Shown: positions 45,994 to 57,465 of the stretch, piece by piece | Layout: every line of letters begins with the position of its first letter | Numbering within the stretch: the first letter of the stretch is position 1 | Source: Channallabes apus | Taxonomy: Eukaryota > Chordata > Actinopteri > Siluriformes > Clariidae | Reading direction: 5' to 3' | Assembly: GCA_030522415.1 (NCBI GenBank) | Contig: CM060108.1 | Location: forward strand, 53,918,452 to 53,982,451 | DNA: 64,000 bases | Program-made: the position numbers and the translations under genes | Notes under the pieces: model-generated | Seen by the model: only the letters and a program-made list of their open reading frames with translations | Told to the model about the DNA's origin: nothing | Database searches by the model: none

Positions 45994-46513
45994 TGTAAGA
46001 GCCATATCTTCTTATGAATTTGTTGTGTTTATTTTATTTTACTTGTTATTTCATTTATTCTACCTTTTTCTATTCATTAGTTAAGAAGTAAGCATTACTG
46101 TAAGTTTGTTACATAAGCCATAAGCTTTAAATTTGTTAGTTATGCATCCATTTTGACAATCGTAAGTTGGTCTGTGATGTCATTCCACTATGGCATGTAT
46201 TTGTATGACTATCGCATGATAGAAAAGTTAGTTTAGATGCGGAAGGCTACGGAAACACAAGCTTTTGACCGTAACCTCCCCGTAAGCAGATATACAACAA
46301 AAGTGTTGTTACATGCGTAAGGAATTCATAAGATACAGCAACTGGTGTTGTAATCACAGTGGATTTACTCAAGACAACTGTATGAAGTGTTGATTCTTTG
46401 ATGCTGACAAAATAAACTACAAGAGACAACGAGATCGGACTTCTGTTGTGTGAGTGAAACTTCAAACCAAAGATACGCGTCAAAACTAGTGAAATAATAT
46501 GTCCGCATCTACA
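45994..46513 (+). mobile_element. Solo LTR inserted into the L2-A 3' UTR
   Basis: 520 bp beginning TGTAAGAGCC and ending CATCTACA (TG...CA). The 5-bp direct repeat GGTAT flanks it (45989-45993 and 46514-46518). The undisturbed L2-A 3' UTR (at 83-118 on the minus strand) has a single GGTAT here, so the insertion is certain and precise. A polyadenylation-type AATAAA lies at 46411-46416. Two LTRs must have recombined, leaving one. The orientation is inferred from that signal. Confidence 0.9.
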
Positions 46514-46540
46514 GGTATGTTTAGATGCTGTCTTCCTCAA

Positions 46541-46545
46541 TGTAT

Positions 46546-46626
<81 letters not shown>

Positions 46627-46632
46627 TTTATA
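46541..46632. repeat. A-run, (TA)n, T-run palindrome
   Basis: About 15 A, then about 26 TA units, then about 22 T, so the strand can fold on itself. The frame seen here is meaningless. Confidence 0.95.
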
Positions 46633-46965
46633 TATACAACATTTATTTTCATATTGCATATTTTATTTTCTCATGTAATTTGGAAACCATTAACCTATGA
46701 ATTTAAGTTCTAATATAATCTTTAATAGTGATTATGTAGGGGGGGGCAATCCATGGCAGGGGGCATTTCAGCGCATAACACAGCCATTTTTTCAACCAAT
46801 CGAAGGGATTGTGATCAGTGTTTCTACTGTCGATGCATATTGCCTTTTAAACCAATGCACGAGCGGCAATAATCCTAGACAACTCAATCCAGCTATACTA
46901 GCGTAATAGCACGATGATCTCATCTTAGATGTGTCAAGCGACGTACGAAGAACGGACCCCTGTTG
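46600..46965 (-). repeat. Unclassified repeat R2, copy 2 (uninterrupted)
   Basis: Minus-strand copy of the repeat split at 15345-15551 and 21239-21590. It gives the unbroken form between 'gattggttgaaa' and 'gtgttatgcgctg'. It lies next to R1. Confidence 0.75.
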
Positions 46966-46972
46966 TTTGTGC

Positions 46973-47165
46973 TGTTTTCTTTAATAATAACAATAGACAG
47001 ATAGAAACAGAGAGTCTATCTAAACAAATCCCTTTACGCCACCTGGCGGTCATTTCACAAATTACTTTGAATTGGGACTGATTTTTTTTGGTTGTTGCCA
47101 TTTGGCCGCGACAGAGTGCTCGGCAGTCATAGATATTCCGCTTGAGTAACCACTGTATACTGTAT
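46973..47165 (+). repeat. Dispersed repeat R1, copy 2
   Basis: Same family as 8509-8730. Confidence 0.65.
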
Positions 47166-47620
47166 CGCAAAACTCTTTCTCTGTCTCTAATCTATTTCCG
47201 GACAATAGAAGAGATACAGTAAACTGTCTTGGTTTTATGAATTTTTATGCCGTTAATATGTAGTGTTTAGCTCTGGGTCAGAGATGTATTGAATCTTTGA
47301 CGGTTCGGGTAACTAAATCAAAATTTATAATATACACTTTATCGACTACCTGTCCAGCATTTATTACAATTTAGTGTATCTTACCAATTCTGCTCATCAC
47401 GTGGCCAACAATAATAATACAAATTCTAGTATTTAGCATTTATGAGCCAGGTAACTTAATATCTGGGCAAATGTTTAGACTTTAAAATACACGACCAAGA
47501 CAACAGTTCTTTATAAAGAAACAAGAATTTATTTGACTAATCTACGACACATGAAACTACGCTACTTAAACGTACGTGCACAATCTCACTTAAATGTGTT
47601 TATTTTAAAACTTTTTTATA
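47166..47620. other. Non-coding, nothing recognised
   Basis: AT-rich sequence without convincing frames. Confidence 0.6.
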
Positions 47621-49185
47621 CAAACCGGATTCCAAAAAAGTTGGGACACTAAACAAATTGTGAATAAAAACTGAATGCAATGATGTGGAGATGGCAAATG
47701 TCAATATCTTATTCAGAATAGAACATAAATCACATAAAAGTTTAAACTGAGAAAATTTATCATTTTAAGGGAAAAATATGGTGAATCAAAATGTCATGGT
47801 GTCAACAAATCCCAAAAAAGTTGGGACAAGGCCATTTTCACCACTGTGTGGCATCTCCCCTTCTTCTTACAACTCTCAACAGACGTCTGGGGACTGAGGA
47901 GACCAGTTTCTCAAGTTTAGAAATAGGACTGCTCTCCCATTCTTGTCTAACACAGGCCTCTAACTGTTCAATCGTCTTGGGCCTTCTTTGTCGCACCTTC
48001 TTCTTTATGATGCGCCAAATGTTCTCTATAGGGGAAAGATCTGGACTGCAGACTGGCCATTTCAGTACCCGGATCCTTCTCCTACGCAGCCATGATGTTG
48101 TGATTGATGCAGAATGTGGTCTGGCATTATCTTGTTGAAAAATGCAGGGTCTTCCCTGAAAGAGATGACGTCTGGATGGGAGCATATGTTGTTCTAGAAG
48201 CTGAATATATTTTTCTGCATTGATGGTGCCTTTCCAGACATGCAAGCTGCCCATGCCACACGCACTCATGCAACCCCATACCATCAGAGATGCAGGCTTC
48301 TGAACTGAGCGTCGATAACAACTTGGGTTGTCCTTGTCCTCTTTGGTCCGGATGACATGGCGTCCCACATTTCCAACAAGAACTTCGAATCGTGACTCGT
48401 CTGACCACAGAACAGTCTTCCATTTTGCCACACTCCATTTTAAATGAGCCCTGGCCCAATGAAAACGCCTGTGCTTGTGGATCTTGCTTAGAAATGGCTT
48501 CTTCTTTGCACTGTAGAGTTTCAGCTGGCGACGGCGGATGGCACGGTGGATTGTGTTCACTGACGATGGTTTCTGGAAGTATTCCTGAGCCCATTCTGTG
48601 ATTTCCTTTACAGTAGCATTCCTATTTGTAGTGCAGTGTCATTTAAGGGCCCGGAGATCACGGGCATCCAGTATGGTTTTACGCCCTTGACCCTTACGCA
48701 CAGAGATTGTTCCAGATTCTCTGAATCTTTGGATGATATTATGCACAGTTGATGATGATAACTGCAAAGTCTTTGCAATTTTTCGCTGAGTAACACCTTT
48801 CTGATATTGCTCCACTATCTTTCTGCGCAACATTGTGGGAATTGGTGATCCTCTACCCATCTTGGCTTCTGAGAGACACTGCCACTCTGAGAAGCTCTTT
48901 TTATACCCAATCATGTTGCCAATTAACCTAATTACTGTTAATTGGTCTTCCAGCTCTTCGTTATGCTCAAATTTACTTTTTCCAGCCTCTTATTGCTACT
49001 TGTCCCAACTTTTTTGGGATTTGTTGACACCGTGAAATTTGAAATCATTTTCTCGGATTAAACTTTTGATCTGTCATCTATGTTCTATTCTGAATAAAAT
49101 ATTGACATTTGCCATCTCCACATCATTGCATTCAGTTTTTATTCACAATTTGTTTAGTATCCCAACTTTTTTGGAATCCGGTTTG
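47621..49185 (-). mobile_element. Tc1-like DNA transposon, family T2
   Basis: 1,565 bp with inverted ends CAAACCGGATTCCAAAAAAG and its inverse, TA at 47619-47620 and 49186-49187. The inverted repeats extend over 100 bp or more. Different from family T1 in ends and protein. Confidence 0.95.
47838..48914 (-). pseudogene. Tc1-like transposase (T2), DD34E, one internal stop
   Basis: Start at the ATG of MGRGSPIPTML (48857; the frame is open back to 48914). The first 90 or so residues are helix-turn-helix type (IVEQYQKGVTQRKIAKTL). A TGA at 48639-48641 follows RALK; after it the same frame runs open to the stop near 47838. The catalytic residues are WSDE, QQDNARPH and SPIE, 34 residues apart between the last two. 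Because only one stop is seen, this is among the best preserved transposases in the window. Confidence 0.9.
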
Positions 49186-49187
49186 TA

Positions 49188-49494
49188 CAATGTCAGCTAT
49201 AATTTTTACTAGACTTGACCAACAAGATATTGTCTTTACATGGTGTCCAATTATGTTAACTGCCAAGTATACATGGTCATATACACAGTCCATAAGTATT
49301 CAGACTATTCTATTAGGCATTATTTTGGTGCCTCTACATTACAACAGTGTTTTCCAACAAAATGTGACTGAAGTGTAAACGTTCAGCTTTAAGACACATT
49401 AAAATATTGCACAGGAAGTTTAATTATGCAAAAGTTTTACAAAGTCCTTCTATTTTTGCAGACTCAAAAGTAACTGGACATCTGATTAGAAATA
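49188..49494. other. Non-coding, nothing recognised
   Basis: AT-rich gap between two DNA elements. Confidence 0.6.
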
Positions 49495-50207
49495 CAGGTG
49501 CATCTCAATCAAACAGTTGATTTATTTCAGTAATTTAATTCAAAAAGTGAAATTCATATATTATATACTGTTGATTTATCACACACAGACTGATATATTT
49601 CAAGTATTTACTTTGATGTTTATGATTTACTGCTAACAACACCCCCAAATTCAGTATCTCAGAAAATTTTTATATTGTAAAAGAAAAAAAAAGTAAAATA
49701 TTGGAGACTCATGATAGCACTCTAATCAGCACCCTAATTAACTCAAAGAAAAGGTTTCCTGAGCTTTTAAATAGTCACTCAGGCTGGTTCAGTAGGCTGG
49801 CTGTTCACAGAGTGCTGTATCCAAGCACATTAATGGAAAGTTCAATAGAAGGAAAAAATGCGGTAGAAAAATGTGCACAGGGAACAGGGATAACAGCAGA
49901 CTTGAGAGGTGGCCTTCCAAAACACCTTAGTAGAGCCACAGACTGATCGCCTCCATGCCACGCCACATTACTGCAGTATTCATGCAAAGAAAGCCCCAAC
50001 CAAATACTGCGTGCTGTACATGTTCATAATTTAAGTAATCCAACATTTCTGTGTTTTTCTATGTATTATTTATTTATTTTATTGGTCTTAAAAAATATTC
50101 AAATTTTCTGAGATACTGAATTTTGGGGTTTCATTAGCTGTAAGTCTGTTTAAAAGGAACAGATTTTTCCTTTCTTTTCAATGATATGATTTATTGAGAT
50201 GCACCTG
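49495..50207. mobile_element. Internally deleted Tc1-like element (family T3)
   Basis: Ends CAGGTGCATCTCAAT and ATTGAGATGCACCTG with TA at 49493-49494 and 50208-50209. The subterminal parts match each other ('ttcagtatctcagaaaa' and its inverse). The centre has a non-coding residue of the transposase region. Non-autonomous. Confidence 0.9.
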
Positions 50208-50245
50208 TAGAGTGATGGCCTGTTTTTTCATTATTTAATTACACA

Positions 50246-51445
50246 TCAAGTAGATAAAATGTCTGAAGGTGATTCACTGGGTCTCTGCTGTCTGGTTTTC
50301 TTCGTGTGAATAGCTTGGTGTCTTTTAAGATGACATGACTGGGTAAAACATTTTCCACACTCTGAGCAGTAGTACGGCTTTTCTCCAGTGTGAATACGCT
50401 GATGTCCTTTTAGAGCACTTGCATGATTAAAACTCTTTCCACACATTGAGCAGTGATATGGTCTTTCTCCTGTGTGAATGCGCTGATGTGCCTTGAGAGT
50501 ACTTTTGTCAGTAAAATTCTTCCCGCACTCTGAGCAGTGATACGGCTTTTCTCCTGTGTGAATGCGTTGATGCAGCTTGAGAGTACTTTTGTCATTAAAA
50601 TTTTTTCCACACTCTGAGCAGCTATGAGGCTTCTCTCCAGTATGGATGTGCAGATGTGTTTGGAATTGGCTCAAATTATAAAAACTCTTGCCGCACTCTG
50701 AGCAGTAATACGGCTTCTCTCCAGTGTGAATGCGCTGGTGACTCTGTAGAGAACTCTTGTGATTAAAACTCTTTCCACACTGTGAACAAGGATATGGTTT
50801 GTCTCCAGTGTGAATGCGCTGATGTTGTTGGAGAGAACGCTCTAGCTTAAAACCCCTTCCACACTGTGAGCACTGATACGGCTTCTCTCCTCCATGAATG
50901 CGCTGGTGCTCTTTTAAATGACTCGAGTTAGTAAATCTCTTTTGACACTGTGAGCACTGATACGGCTTCTCTCCTGAATGGATGCGCTGATGATACTGGA
51001 GATTACGCTGGTGAGTAAATCCTTTCCCACACTGCGAGCAGATAAATGGTTTCTCATCTGCATGAATTCGGAGGTGTTGATATAAATTACCCTGCTGAGT
51101 ATAACTCTTTCCACAGTGTGAGCACTGATACGGCTTCTCTCCTGTATGAGTGCGCTGATGTTTTTGGAGACGGCATCTATACATGAAACTCTTTCCACAC
51201 TGTGAGCACTGATGCGGCTTCTCTCCTGTATGAGTGCGCTGATGTTGTTGGAGACGACATTTATACACAAAACTCTTTCCACACTGTGAGCACTGATGTT
51301 GTTTGTCTTGTCTGTGGATGAGCTGGTGTGCTGAGAGATCCTTCTCTTGAATAAAACTCTTTCCACACTGTAAGCAGTGATGATCTGTCTGCGTATCTTC
51401 CTGACTAGTCATAGTACTTATATATTGTCATGTTCCTCTTAATCT
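50246..51445 (-). CDS. C2H2 zinc-finger gene C, coding exon (13 fingers)
   Basis: This likely encodes a nuclear DNA-binding protein of 388 residues, ATG at 51412. The exon begins after the acceptor (minus-strand CCAG, genomic 51446-51449). The N-terminus [12 protein letters not shown] is followed by 13 fingers with TGEKP-type linkers and a short basic tail ([18 protein letters not shown]). Finger 6 has Gln for the usual Gly (CSQCQKRF); otherwise Cys and His are complete. No KRAB, SCAN or BTB domain. Several fingers match gene D in order ([31 protein letters not shown], STLKxHQ), so C and D are duplicates now pointing in opposite directions. Intron 51446-52360. Confidence 0.9.
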
Positions 51446-52360
51446 CTGGTTAAGGAAAGAAAATTTTATTCAGTACCATGAAAAATACAAAATGTTGTCC
51501 AAATACCCCAAACGTAACAATTTAATATGTATTACCATATATTATGGTTGCAGATGAATCAATGCCCATTTTTTGTAGTTGCTAAGACTGAAACATGTAA
51601 CTTGATTTTTTCCCCCACATGGTATATGGAGATATATATATATATATTTGCTTTTGCTATTCAACAGAGCTTGTTTTTTTTATTTCTATCCATTGATATG
51701 CTTAATGGTGGATTTGTGTCAGTTTGATTCTGTTATTGAAAAAGTCTGCCGTTTGCAAATTACACCTTAATGACATGGCCCTGATATATCAAATAATGAT
51801 TAGCTTATGTTAACATACTTCTTTAAACAGTAAACACAGTGTGATGTTCTTGGCCATGCTCGAAGGACTCGTGGAATGTTAAGTCATCCTGAGGTCCATA
51901 ATGGACCACTCACCTTCATTTGTTTAATATTTTAGATCATAGTTATGAAAATGAAAATATTTGATTAGTGAAGTTTAAGATGGTGCCTCATGCAGTGCAT
52001 CTGAAACACTTATGAAATACACATGGCTTAAAAACTAACTATTTTTAGAGAAAAAACCCTTTATGTTATAGCAAATGCGTTTGTAGTAATCTAACCTAAC
52101 TTGGATTGGCACCCTGTCCAGGGTGTACCCCGCCTAGTGCCTGAAGTCTCCTGGGATAGGCTCCAGGTCCCCCGCGACCCTGAACACAGGATTAAGCGGT
52201 ATAGAAAATGAATGAATGAATGAATGAATGAATAACCTAACTAACAAATTTCCAAATTTAAGCAGATTAATATCCACTTTATCAGCACTACAGACACTAT
52301 TATATATGAACCTGAAATCCATTTAGGATCCAGTAAGTAACTGTTCTGACTTTAACTTAC
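51446..52360 (-). other. Intron of gene C
   Basis: 915 bp. Donor GTAAGTTAAAGTC (minus strand) at 52360, acceptor after 'ttctttccttaaccag'. Contains a SINE S1 3' end at 52103-52233. Otherwise AT-rich and without features. Confidence 0.8.
52103..52233 (+). mobile_element. SINE family S1, 3' part
   Basis: 'ggcaccctgtccagggtg' to 'ataagcggtatagaaaatg'-like end, followed by a GAAT tail. Plus strand. Inside the gene C intron. Confidence 0.75.
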
Positions 52361-52541
52361 CTCAAGATCAGTGAGTTTATCCCCTGTTTTCAACCTGATT
52401 TAAGAGTCTGTGTAAAACTGCAGGTAGAAACAGCTACATGTAGAGATGGTTGTAACTCGGCAGTCCAAGCAGCAAAACCTTCTTCTTCTTCATCTTCTTC
52501 TCCTTTGTCTTGTAGTGAGGTGTTTTACTGCCCCCTACTGA
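52361..52541 (-). promoter_or_regulatory. Gene C non-coding exon 1 and promoter with CTCF-like motif
   Basis: The minus strand has 'ctgtttctacctgcag' and ends with 'ctgatcttgag' before the donor, as in B and D. The 14-bp motif at 52528-52541 (minus TCAGTAGGGGGCAG) differs in the first base from the core CTCF consensus. A related block continues to about 52670. A short ATG-TAG lies in the exon. Confidence 0.7.
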
Positions 52542-52676
52542 ACTAGGTGATGAACAAACACAACAAGATCTCCTCACATTGTGCTACATTCTGTTCAAAC
52601 CTAAAACGTGGTTCAAAGTGACAGAGTTGTGTGATTCCTCAGCAGTAGGTTCTCACTCTCTCACTCCTTGTCTACA

Positions 52677-52735
52677 CAGGGGTCCGCAACATGTGTCTCT
52701 TTCAACCCTCTGTTGCGGCTCCCTGTGGATTTGTG
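52677..52735 (+). mobile_element. hAT terminal fragment
   Basis: CAGGGGTCCGCAACATG followed by 'ctctttcaaccctc' resembles the end of a hAT element of fish. A related opposite end is at 56695-56780; the two might mark one 4.1 kb element, filled with other DNA. Confidence 0.4.
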
Positions 52736-52970
52736 GGTGCCATTTCACCCTGGATGGGGTGTCAATCCATCGCAAGACACACACATTATGGGCAATTTTA
52801 AAATTCCAGTCAGCTTAATCAGCATGTTTTTGGACTGTGGGAAGAAACCGGAGGAAACCCACCAAGCACGGGGAGAACATTTAAACTCCATGCACAGAAA
52901 CCCGGGGTGGGAATCAAACCCAGACCCTGGAGGTGCGAAGCAACAGAGCTAACCACTAAGTTACTTACTG
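52736..52970 (-). mobile_element. SINE family S1, head and middle
   Basis: On the minus strand, A-box-like 'agtggttagctc', B-box 'gggtttgattccc', then the conserved body ('ttctccccgtgcttgg', 'acagtccaaaaacatgc'), down to the 'gcgatggattgaca' region. Family and 3' end as at 52103. Confidence 0.75.
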
Positions 52971-53039
52971 GTCTTTTGCACTTTTGTGGTTAAATCACTC
53001 TATCACAAGTCATTTTAAATAAATCACTTTCGAGCATAT

Positions 53040-53447
53040 TTGCACCCCCCCTGGATTTTCTGTTACCCTGATGCACAAGACACTATGTGGATTGCACAGC
53101 CCCTGGACATTTCCATTTTTATTTCCATTTATATCCAACTTTATTCCACAAAATTTCCATAAAATCTATATTTCTACATTGTATAGCTGTTTTTCTTATT
53201 TGTCTATATATTTTTTTATATATTTTCTTATATATGTATATTATTTTGTACTGTACAGTTGTTATTTTAAGTTTATATTTTATTTTATTCTTTCTTAGTT
53301 AAATTTACATTTTATTTTATTTTTCATATTTATTTCCTATTCATAGTCTTTTATTTTAAGGTCACGAGAAGTTGTCTAAGCATTTCACTGCATATCGTAC
53401 TATGTACGTGTATGTGACAAATAAAATTCGAATTTGAATTTGGGTCA
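53040..53447 (+). mobile_element. LINE 3' UTR fragment
   Basis: T-rich UTR ending 'gtatgtgacaaataaaatt' and a GAATTTGAATT tail. Same kind of 3' end as 7252 and 62415. Open frames at 53071-53302 are low-complexity and not genes. Confidence 0.7.
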
Positions 53448-53526
53448 CCATGCAGCCCAATTAATTTGCAACAGTCTGAAATATTTTTAATAAAAGTAAA
53501 ATATTAATATAAGCTAAAATATCAAA

Positions 53527-53640
53527 TTCATGTTCAAATTTTATTTGTCACATACACAGTCATACACATTACGATATGCAGTGAAATGCTTATACAGTAC
53601 GACCACCTGTGACTTTAAAAAAAGAAAATTACAAGAATTA
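53527..53640 (-). mobile_element. LINE 3' end, minus strand
   Basis: 'ttcaaattttatttgtcac', 'gcagtgaaatgctta' and 'gtgactttaaa' match the 3' end at 7255-7340. How far right it runs is uncertain, perhaps to 53900. Confidence 0.7.
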
Positions 53641-54711
53641 AATAGTGGAATAAAATTAAATAAGCAAACATAAAATAAGAGTAAGTTTTAGATACAGAAA
53701 CATAAGGAAATTAAACAAAATATAACATTTCCAAAAAATATATATAAGAAATATAGAAACTTATCTGTACAAATGTAGACAAAAACAGCAATAAATTTAA
53801 ATGATAAGATTTCAGGAATATATATATATATATATTTGTTTGCCTTCTAAGTGAATGCTCTTACAAAACATAGATTTGGTTGGTCATAGTGCAGTGAAAT
53901 ACAAGTACAGTAGTGATACAAATAACAATAATGCATACCATAATGAAGTCAAATGAATAGGATACATACATATAATAAATAATAGGTATATCATATTGTA
54001 TTTTTTGTTCTCAGGAGCATTTGGGATCAGCAGAGAGCTTTGGCAGCATGAGCTCATTGAGAGACCCTGAATGGCTATAGAATTTTCATATGAAGAAGAC
54101 AACATCCTTTAACTACATCTGACAAGAGATCAGAATAATAAAAAAAAATCAGTTTCTTACAGTAATTTTTTTTAACTGCTGACAATATTTGTCCTAAATA
54201 ACTGCTGTTATTTAGAGTGTATATTTAAAGGAAACGATGACATCACAACACATCAAAATAAGATCATGCAGTATTTCCAGAGCTTGAATAACTCAAATAA
54301 AACAAAATGCAAATAACTTGAAGACAAGTTGTGTTAATTCTTTGAGTAAATTACATTAAGAAATCAGTATTTGGTGGAATAAACCCAATTTTCAGTTACA
54401 ACTTATTTACAACTGTTTTGGCTCTACTCAATGTGTGAGTTTTTCACAATGCTGTTGGTTAACTTTATACCACTCTTTTTGCCTTTTTGCCTTTTTCTTT
54501 ATACGACTATTTTTCTTGTACCTGTCACTTCTTCTGCTCTAGTGTTACAAACAGAATTGTCATTGTAATTTGATTGTTCATAATCTAAATAAATATGTAT
54601 TTATTTAATTATTTATTTTTGAGTGTCTTAGATACCCAAATTAGCAAACCAATAAATTTCATCGAATATGTTATAACAAATTATATTTTTCTTAATTTCC
54701 TTCTACCTCTT
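53641..54711. other. AT-rich non-coding stretch, possible Tc1-like trace
   Basis: 54280-54480 has 'aataactcaaataaaac', 'tttggtggaataaaccc' and 'gttaactttataccact', like a widespread fish Tc1-like element's end. Decayed; no ends found. Otherwise nothing recognised. Confidence 0.4.
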
Positions 54712-54966
54712 TCAGTCCCTGGCTGAATCTGATGTGTGATCACTAGGCTCTGAGTTACTGATCGGAAGGTCGGGGGTTCGAGCCCCAGCATCGCCAAGTT
54801 GCCACTGTTGAGCCCTTGAGCAAGGCCCTTAACCCTATCTGCTCCAGGGGCGCTGTAAGCTGGCTGGCCTTCGCTTTGACCACAGTTTCTTAATTGGGAT
54901 ATGCGAAGAAGAAATTTCACTGTGCTGTAAAAAGTACATGTGACAAATAATTGAATATTCTATATT
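54712..54966 (+). mobile_element. tRNA-derived SINE (family S3)
   Basis: A tRNA-like head with B-box 'gggggttcgagcccc', a body with 'gcccttgagcaaggccc' and a 3' end 'acatgtgacaaataattg'. The 3' end resembles that of the LINEs at 53440 and 62400. Confidence 0.75.
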
Positions 54967-56694
54967 CTATTCACTGCACCAGAGCGAGTGCTAGGCTGAC
55001 TGTCTCCACCTTCGGTTGAAAATAAATGGAAATAAAAAGTTTTAAAGCTCACAAATGAGCAGACCCAATCTCCTAAAAGGTAAAAAAAGAAAAAAACAAC
55101 AACAATTACAATAATGACCACATTACGACAAAATATTTTTAGAATAGAAATCTAATCAGGGTGAAAAATCAGGATTTACGACTGAATTTTGTCGCTTTTT
55201 GCACTAGAGCTCATGTCTCCCTGCTCCCTTCATACCTACAGTATATAAAAGCATGTGATATGTGGTGTCTGATAAAATACTCATGTAACTTTACAATAAA
55301 TAATTTTAATGTCTTTTAGCATATAATATTTTAAGTGATGATAGTATGACCTCCGGGAAAAAAAAAGATGCTGGGTTGAAGTCTACTTTCAAATAATACT
55401 ACCTCAGCCCTGGCCTGTGGGGTTGTAAGGCCCTAATGTGTGTCATTTCACTGTCTCCAACTAAGAATTTTTTTTGTTGCTTAAATTAAATGCTAAAAGG
55501 AATTTTAGACATGAACACATTTGTTTTACTTAACCTATGTTTATGTTTAATATTTAATTCTAAAAAGAATTGTCATGTTAAAATACCACACGCCTCTACA
55601 CATAAACCATAAGTATGAGCAGACTGTAACACAATAAAATTGTGACTGCAACAATTATAAGCAACAGGCTCAGCCCTGTTAAGACATGGGCTTTATGTCT
55701 CTGAATCTGATTTATATCTATGCAGACATTTTTCTTTCATTTACACGGTGGACTAGTTGTCACCCCGAGCTGCTCGCTGTACAGTTAGCATCACAGTTAG
55801 CATGTGTTATAACGTAGCAACACCCAATGGCATCGAGCACTCACTCTCGTGTGCAAAGACATGAAATTTAAGTTAATTCGGCAACTGTATATATCGCTAC
55901 CTTACACAGATATTAACTACATGTTTAGCCTATATGCTTGAACCATGTAAAATCAGCAATGAGTTAAAAACAAATCAGTTAAATCCATATTACCATAAAG
56001 ATTCGAATATCTGTACCTTTATTTTTGACAGAACCATTTTTGTCAGTCAAATGCCTAAAAAGCAATGAAACATTAATAAATGGTGAGGTCAGATCTAAAA
56101 TACGAGATTTTGGCTCAAATGTGAGCAATTGGAAGAGACATAGTGGAGTCTATGTGCACGAGTACTAGGATCATTACATCACTGCAATTTAGTATGTGGC
56201 TTTTCTGTGTATGTTTCAAATCTTTAATGCTTTTATTTATATTATTCTTTTGTATTTATTGTAATTTTCAGCAATTTGTCATGTGTTAATTATACAGAGC
56301 TACCCTTTTTATTTAATATGGTGGGTAATTGTTTTCCTCACCATCATGTGAATTGTACCATGTTTGATGAGTCCATCTGTTGCGACTATAACAAGATGTT
56401 TATGTATTCACGTTCATGTATTCATGTATTCACGTAAGGCGGGGCCCTAAGCAACTGCCTGTTTTGCCTTTTGGACGGGCCCGCACTGCTCCACCTGCAG
56501 CAAACCAAAAATATGTCTGTTCAGTCTGCTTCTGTGTTTCGCCATCCTTTTATCACGTGTGCTGGAGTGACACAAAATTTAACATACATTATTTTATTGT
56601 TACAAGATCACCATAATCCTTAAATATAGAATGAAATAAAAAAACTAACAAACCTAAAATAAAATCGATTTAAATTAAATACTCATTATTCATT
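54967..56694. other. Long non-coding stretch, nothing recognised
   Basis: 1.7 kb of mixed AT-rich sequence; short frames (for example 56416-56616) are not supported by homology or splice context. Confidence 0.55.
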
Positions 56695-56780
56695 TTCCAA
56701 AGCCACAGTGAGCCGCAGCAAAGGGATGAAAGAGCCACATTCGGGTCTGGAGCTGCAGGCTGCTCACACCTGGTCTAGGT
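56695..56780 (-). mobile_element. hAT end fragment
   Basis: 'gggatgaaagagccaca', 'tctggagctgcaggctg' and 'tcacacctg' look like the right end of a fish hAT element. Read the other way it corresponds to the motif at 52677. Confidence 0.4.
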
Positions 56781-56867
56781 GCTAGATCTCTAGACTAGCT
56801 GGAGAGAGCAGATGGTGGTAAGACTTAGAGGAATAGAGAATATCCTGCTGAGGAATCATGCAACTCC

Positions 56868-57386
56868 ATTATTTCCTCTTTCCTCCTATGCTCTCCCTCT
56901 CTCTTTATTCCCTCTCTCCGCTTCTCTCTCTCTCTGTCGAGCTACACATGTCGTTGCTGAGCTGCCAGTGATCCAGACTCCGGACCTGTCTGACCCATAC
57001 TGGTGCCCCGTTTCTGGTTAGAGATCTCATCACATGGATGCCCCGTGTGTCTCTTTGGGATGCGTCTGGTGTCTGGAGACGGTTTCACTCTACCATGAAG
57101 ACGGTTCTGGCCTCAACTGGTGTTGACAGCTGTTTCTCTGAGGACTTGACTTGGCAGCAGTTGCTCGATAGTTCAGGACTGGAATTTCCTACAAGTCTAC
57201 CTGAGTCTCCAATAAACTAAATGGACTCCATATTAACATCAATTAACATCAACTATTATATTATAAATGCAGATAATTTCCTGCTATCTGTTTCACCCAG
57301 ATGAGGATGGGTTCCCTGTTGAGTCTGGTTCCTCTCAAGGTTTCTTCCTATTACCATCTCAGGGAGGTTTTCCTTGCCACTGTCCC
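56868..57386 (+). mobile_element. L2-A LINE 3' UTR fragment (copy 5)
   Basis: Plus strand, from 'gctacacatgtcgttgctg' over 'gatgggttccctgttgag' to 'gttttccttgccactgtc', matching the 3' UTRs at 23640-24060 and 25480-25960 in reverse. A CT-rich run at the start corresponds to their GA-rich tract. The GAATT tail is absent; SINE sequence follows. Confidence 0.8.
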
Positions 57387-57387
57387 G

Positions 57388-57465
57388 CCTTGTGCCCTAA
57401 GCCTCCTGGGATAGGTTCCAGGATAAAGCGGTATAGAAGTTAAGTGAGTGACTGACTGAGTGAGT
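57388..57465 (+). mobile_element. SINE family S1, 3' end fragment
   Basis: 'gcctcctgggataggttcc' and 'ataaagcggtatagaag', with a GAGT/GACT tail. Confidence 0.65.

Noticed and set aside
53071..53302. Two overlapping hydrophobic open frames
   Set aside because: The T-rich 3' UTR of a LINE gives Phe/Tyr/Ile-rich text by chance. Not a membrane protein gene.
54712..54790. A possible functional tRNA gene
   Set aside because: A and B box-like motifs are there, but the cloverleaf cannot be completed and a SINE body follows. The same applies to the heads at 12270, 27800, 52950 and 63890.
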